This document shows positions 59,374 to 64,000 of a DNA stretch of 64,000 nucleotides, one piece after another. Below the pieces are notes generated by a model that saw nothing but the letters and a program-made list of their open reading frames with translations, did no database searches and had not been told where the DNA came from. This stretch comes from Cheiracanthium punctorium (taxonomy: Eukaryota; Arthropoda; Arachnida; Araneae; Cheiracanthiidae), in assembly GCA_038373885.1 (NCBI GenBank), contig JAWZYV010013541.1, positions 496,001 to 560,000 on the forward strand. Reading direction: 5' to 3'. A program made the translations under genes and the position numbers. Position 1 is the first letter of the stretch; every line of letters begins with the position of its first letter.

Positions 59374-59550
59374 GGGTACTTACGTATTATCCAATGAGGC
59401 TTTCCCGGTAAATTATTTTTTCGGAAAATGCGCCGGCAAACTGTTGCCAGTCGTATACGGAATCACCAATAATTTCGTGCGTCCGGCATTTATCTTGGCA
59501 AAAAAAAATTGCTGGTATTGGCGGACCGACGAGATAATACGTAAGTACCC
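59374..59550. mobile_element. 177-bp MITE with 17-bp perfect TIRs
   Basis: GGGTACTTACGTATTAT at 59374-59390 and its exact reverse complement at 59534-59550. The ends AGGG/CCCA and a lack of clear target duplication leave the superfamily open. The minus-strand 125-codon frame at 59387-59764 crosses it and is not supported. Confidence 0.75.
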
Positions 59551-60419
59551 ATGCTATAATTAAGGTATGATTTTGAATAAAAACAATTTTAGAACTTTCG
59601 TAGTGTCTTTTAGAACGTTGCACCTCCCTCCTGGGCGCAAGATGAGGAAACGCGCCAAAACTGCTATTTTTAAAATTGTTCCAAGTGGAATCCAGTTGAT
59701 TCCTACTTAAACGCACCCACTCTCGCCAAGGTGGCGATAACATTACACAAGCAGTTACCATCACGGTTTTTTGTATTTTTGTGGCAACTGTAACTTAAAT
59801 TAACACAACTGTTTGGAACAACATGTAAGTACATTACTTAAGATATATTTTTATTATTACATCATTCTTTTTTTTGTTGGGGGGGGGTTGCTAATGAATT
59901 TAGTTTTAATAATTAAGTGTCTTCAAATTCTTTAAATGGTGCGTTTATCGCTAATTTGTTCCCTTTCGTTTTCTTCTAGTTGTTTTGGGAGCGTTGAAAC
60001 TTGTGCATAACTCCTCAAACCCATGACTGTAAAACTCGCCAAAGTGCGGCGATTTTTTAAGTTGAAGAAAGTGGAGGCGAAACTGATTGGTGATTGTGCT
60101 CAATTGATTCAGAATCTGACATCATCAAATTGATGCTTTCAGAAGAAAACTGACAAATGAATACAGCTATTTATATCATTTCGGAAAAACGCATTACCTG
60201 AAATCTTAAACTCCTGTTATCCACGCGATCGTACAAGCAGTTTTAAAATTTATGAATTTCAAGAAATACATTTCGACTTAATTCTTTTCATGCTTTTTAA
60301 TATGACGTAAAAATGACGTAATAACTTATGAAATCCGTACTTATGTGTGGAGACAGGCTTTTATACTGGTTGCTGATTGGTAGAGGAGAGTATCATGGTC
60401 AAAGCGCATGCTCAAACTG

Positions 60420-60482
60420 CATCAGAAACGTCTTCAAGAATCTGTCGTGAGCAGCCTTAGCATTTTTAATATTATATATAGA
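60420..60482 (-). mobile_element. Helitron 5' end, minus strand
   Basis: Minus strand: host A then TCTATATATAATATTAAAAA and GCTAAGGCTGCTCACG. The body to the left (towards 58930) could not be bounded. Confidence 0.5.
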
Positions 60483-60649
60483 TACTGCTTAACGCCCTTT
60501 ATCTGAGGTAGAGAGGGTACGCTCTGCCGTAGCAAACGTTAGGACACCCGGGGATCAAAAAATTGTCCCAAACTGAATGCAACTTTTCGCAATTAAAATC
60601 ATTGCACTTTTTAGTCGATCACAATGCTACTGTATTTCACTTATTAAAA

Positions 60650-60787
60650 ATTTGAGAGAATTTTTTTTTCGTAATGCAGTCTCTTTTCCTACCTTATTTC
60701 GAACACTTTTTTTTCAACTTACATTGCCCACCTATCGCTAATATATAAAGAATTAAGGAGTGTTAGCATTTTTTGGGGCACTCTATG
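60650..60787 (-). mobile_element. mariner-type MITE arm
   Basis: TTATTTCGAACAC, CTTACATTGCCCACCTATCG and the end GGGGCACTCTATGTA match 17375-17496 in order. Confidence 0.55.
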
Positions 60788-61263
60788 TAGTGATTAATCG
60801 TTTTAAATATAGGCATGGTATTTAAATTTTTATTTTATCTATGCTGGGAGAAAAAAATAATGAATTGAATAAACAGTGATCTGAGGCATTTTTAAAATGT
60901 TTCGTCTGCATTTAGGATTATTTTAAGCCAATGTTGTAAAAGCCGTACCATGTATTTTGCGTAAAATGCAATGACATACCTCTGTATGATTATACATATC
61001 AGTAATGATCAAGTGTAGGAGAACAAAATAACTAAAAATACCGAAGAACTCTGAGACAAAATCCACTGTTTCATTTTTAACACATATAATGGTCAAAAAG
61101 CTATTACTATATTTTCGGGGTCAAAAAACACTTTCGATAAAAGTAATTTTCGTGAAATTTAACTATTTTCTCTAAATTTGAATTCTCTATTTTCTCTAAT
61201 GATTCTGTCTAGAGTTGATCACTATATTAAGCTATTGCTCCTGAGAATGGACATCTAAATGAT

Positions 61264-61271
61264 TTAATTAT
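61264..61271. repeat. 8-bp target-site duplication, left
   Basis: TTAATTAT, repeated exactly at 63723-63730. The next base on both sides is T, so a 9-bp reading is also possible. Confidence 0.75.
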
Positions 61272-61637
61272 TAGGATGGGTCGAAAAAAATGAATTTTTT
61301 ATTTTTGGAACGCTTTAGCTCGGAAAAGTTGCCTATTCTAATAAGAAGAAAAATGACATAAAAAAATTAAAATTGGTTAACATCTTCCGTACGCGCATCG
61401 CACTTAAAATTTATAAAAAATTGTAAAAAACACGATATTTTGTAATTTTTTTTCTGTTAGTTTAAACTTTTAAAATAAACAAGCTTTAGTTTTTCATATT
61501 TGTTTCATAGTTTAAATAACCTAAATAAATTAAATTCTGATCAAAAATCTAATATTTTCTGTTCGCGCAACGTTTTAGAAAAAACAGGAATTTGCCAAAA
61601 TTTCGCAATTTCCACTGTACAACTGTTCGTTCGTTTT
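61272..61637 (+). repeat. left terminal inverted repeat
   Basis: Runs from TAGGATGGGTCG through ACATCTTCCGTACGCGCATC and TTCTGTTCGCGCAACG to TTCGTTCGTTTT, followed at once by the coding remnant. Confidence 0.85.
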
Positions 61638-61638
61638 G

Positions 61639-63192
61639 ATATGCGATCGATTTGGAGTTTCTGATCGGGCATCAGCTGTCATAGCTTTAAGTGTTCTTCA
61701 AGATGTTGGGATGATAACCGACACAAATTCTTCCTGTGTGGTTGATAAATGTAAAATTAAGACAAGGTGTGGTTGATAAATGTAAAATTACGACAAGAGT
61801 CGTATTATAACAGATTTGAAAAGCCAATTCACACCTCCTGATAAAAGTTTCTGTATTTTCTTTGATGGCCGAAAAGATGATACATTTTTCGTCAAAAAAT
61901 TGAATGCCAAGCAATTTCGAAGGAATGTGCAAGAAGAACACTATTCTCTTATCCAGGAACCTGGTTTAATTTATATTGGACATATATCCCCTTCGTCGAG
62001 TTCATCAAATGATATAACTCAAAGCATTATTTCTCGTTTGTCTGAACTATCAATACCACTAGAAAAACTCAAAGTAGTAGGATCTGATGGCACTGTAACC
62101 AACACTGGATGGAAGAATGGTGTCATCCACCGACTAGAAAACCATGTAGGGCGCCCGTTATAGTGGATCACATGCCTTCTGCATTATAATAGGCTTCCTT
62201 TTCGCCATATTTTCCAAAATATTGACGTTCAAACTGCAGGGCCTATATCTTTTAGTTGGCCAATCGGGCAGCAGCTCACTTTCTGTGAAAAACATTCCTA
62301 TGGTCGATTATGAATCCATAGCTTGTTCAAATTCTGATATAGACATGAATTTGTTAAGCAAAGACCAACAGTATCTGTTAGACATTTCAATTGCAATCTC
62401 TTTAAGCTATCCTCCAGAAGACTTGGCAAATCGGGAACCTGGTATTTTGTCCCATTCCAGGTGGCTAACTGCGGCCAACCGAGTCCTAACATTGTAAATA
62501 AGTTCATCAGATCCATCCAGAAACTTAAAAGAAATAGTTGGCTTCATCTTAAAATCATGCATGCCTGTGTGGTTTGCTATAAAAAAAACGCAAATATTTT
62601 ACCGACGAACCAAAGCATGTCTTTGAAATAATTCAAACATCCCGGTATTTATCCGATGAATTACTTTAAGTTATCGATTGCGTAATACAACGAAATGCGT
62701 TCTTTGCGCACCCAGAGAATGTACTGTTGGCAATGCTTGTCGATGAAAGAGAACATATTCGAGAGCTCGGTAATACTCAAGTTAAAATTCATGTTGGTTT
62801 TTGTTTTCTAGACTAGCATTAAATGCTGTGTCCCAGCAAGGAAAAAAAGCATGAAGTACCATAAATAGTAGCTAGTTCTAGCAGAGATACTAGCAAGTAA
62901 GGGTGTGTATTGGGATTCGTGTGTGCTGTATCCTCCCCCATTGATGTGTGACTTGAGTGATGGGGATATTAGATCAATTATTAATTAATACACTACGCTC
63001 ATCAGAGAAGTACAAAAATTACACAACCAGGCTGTGGAGAAATGCGTTAAACTTGTGACAGAGGCTTCATATAAAGTCTGTGGACATGAAACTAGAGATG
63101 GCTACATCCGAGCAACAGTGAATTCCAGATCGGTTATGCCTCATTTCTCCAAAAAATTAGACTTTAAATGTGTAGCTGATTTAAAAAAATAA
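61639..63192 (+). pseudogene. hAT-like transposase, decayed
   Basis: Reads in order: ICDRFGVSDRASAVIALSVL (from 61639), a frame with KLKVVGSDGTVTNTGWKNG (about 62068-62124), then a TAG stop at 62161-62163 directly before WITCLLH. The C-x2-H matches the hAT CxxH motif (62173-62184). After a frameshift the second frame (62222-62497) carries HSRWLTAANRVL, an RW motif (W at 62462). Later pieces include an Ala-poor segment near 62700 and a C-terminal DGYIRATVNSRSVMPHF ending at TAA 63190-63192. Several frameshifts and stops make it non-functional. I recognise the pattern as a widespread, poorly characterised invertebrate protein family. Confidence 0.75.
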
Positions 63193-63360
63193 AAAATAAA
63201 AAAACACTGGCAAAAAATCCTACTATGGAAAATCTGAAACATAATAAAATATAACATAAACACCACACCTAACAATTGGATGATTGGTTGGGCAGGGTGT
63301 GGGTGGAATTCGACGTGAAACCACCCCCACGTAGTGAGTTCTGGGCCGTCTTTTTCTGTT

Positions 63361-63722
63361 AAAACAAGCGAAGAGTTGCACAGTGAAAATTGCGAAAAAA
63401 TGGCAGATTTCTGTTTTTCTAAAGACGTTGCGCGAACTGAAAATATTAGATTATTGATCAAAATTCGATTTATATAGTTTATTTAAACCATAAAACAAAT
63501 GTGGAAAACTAAAGCGTGTTTATTTTAAAAGTTTAATGTAACAGAAAAAAATTACAAAAACATCGTGATTTTTGCAATTTTTCATAAATTTTAAGTACGA
63601 TGCGTGAACGGAAGATGTTAACCAATTTTAATTTATGTCATTTTTGTTCGTATAAGAATAGGCAACGTTTCCGCATAAAGCGTTCCAAAAATAAAAAATT
63701 CATTTTTTTCGACCCACCCCTA
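63361..63722 (-). repeat. right terminal inverted repeat
   Basis: Inverse of 61272-61637, with about the divergence expected of an inactive copy. Confidence 0.85.
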
Positions 63723-64000
63723 TTAATTATTCCTTTTAAACGCTTATATTTCAGTTTAACTGACAGCTAAGACTAAACTCAACTGACAGCTGAGACTAAA
63801 CTTAAACAAATAATTTGGGACTCATCATTACATAAAATTTTAGTTTAATTTATGATTTTAGATATACATCGTATAAATGGTCGTTAATTTTTTTCTTGAA
63901 ATCGGAAGTGAAATCTTTAATTTCAGAATACAATCATGTCAAAAAATCTGGTCTGTAAGACTACATATTAATACTATTTATGAAATGTAATCCTGATTTA

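Larger units (their letters stand above)
61272..63722. mobile_element. hAT-like DNA transposon with long TIRs
   Basis: 2451 bp. The left end TAGGATGGGTCGAAAAAAAT and the reverse complement of the right end TAGGGGTGGGTCGAAAAAAA head terminal inverted repeats of about 366 bp (61272-61637) and 362 bp (63361-63722), similar along their whole length. The target duplication is TTAATTAT. The interior carries a decayed transposase-like gene. 8-bp target duplications, TAGGG-type ends and the CxxH and RW motifs of the protein point to the hAT superfamily. The TIRs are far longer than the usual 10-30 bp of hAT elements, so a different 8-bp-duplication group remains possible. Confidence 0.8.

Noticed and set aside
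59387..59764. 125-codon minus-strand open frame
   Set aside because: Crosses a MITE whose two ends are inverted copies; no recognisable protein.

Overview
The window is a stretch of AT-rich animal nuclear DNA with no intact, recognisable host gene. The repeats point to an arthropod, most likely a spider: tRNA-derived SINEs, Tc1/mariner-type elements with ends like CAGGGTGTC, a broken DUF4817-type mariner transposase, and many Helitron ends (TCTATATA... to hairpin-CTAG). The species call is inference. No bacterial-type operon, rRNA gene or CRISPR array is present.

Layout. 1-9.5 kb: an (AC)n microsatellite, a minus-strand Helitron remnant ending at 1893, two separate arrays with a ~173-bp period, a ~390-bp tandem duplication with a lysine-rich reading frame, and an ~86-bp minisatellite. 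9.5-14 kb: a 404-bp tandem duplication and a Helitron 5' end at 12134. 14-18.9 kb: one SINE nested inside another with a 17-bp target duplication, a reverse-transcriptase ORF lying between inverted arms of a mariner-type MITE, a candidate minus-strand protein-coding exon at 17578-17764, and a fold-back mariner element. 19.5-26 kb: one long orphan ORF, further SINEs and otherwise unique AT-rich DNA. 27-33 kb: a segment present in three diverged copies, a GC-rich 25-bp tandem repeat, and a second candidate minus-strand exon at 32552-32697 whose phase fits the first. 35-36 kb: the DUF4817-type mariner pseudogene. 37-44 kb: two strong hairpins and a plus-strand Helitron. 45-51 kb: a SINE, a fold-back element and a complete-looking Helitron (48696-50880) carrying ~355-bp repeats and a CCHC zinc-knuckle fragment. 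53-56 kb: a small lysine-rich ORF, a G+T-skewed region with a consensus splice donor and a 75-bp minisatellite. 57-61 kb: a complete-looking minus-strand Helitron (57004-58926) with eight ~150-bp internal repeats, and a 177-bp MITE. 61.3-63.7 kb: a hAT-like DNA transposon with unusually long (~360 bp) terminal inverted repeats, an 8-bp target duplication and a decayed transposase.

Most of the window is therefore best read as intronic or intergenic DNA filled by successive waves of DNA transposons, Helitrons and SINEs. The best candidates for new biology are the long-TIR hAT-like element, the Helitron with the zinc-knuckle fragment, and the two phase-compatible exons of an unidentified minus-strand gene.
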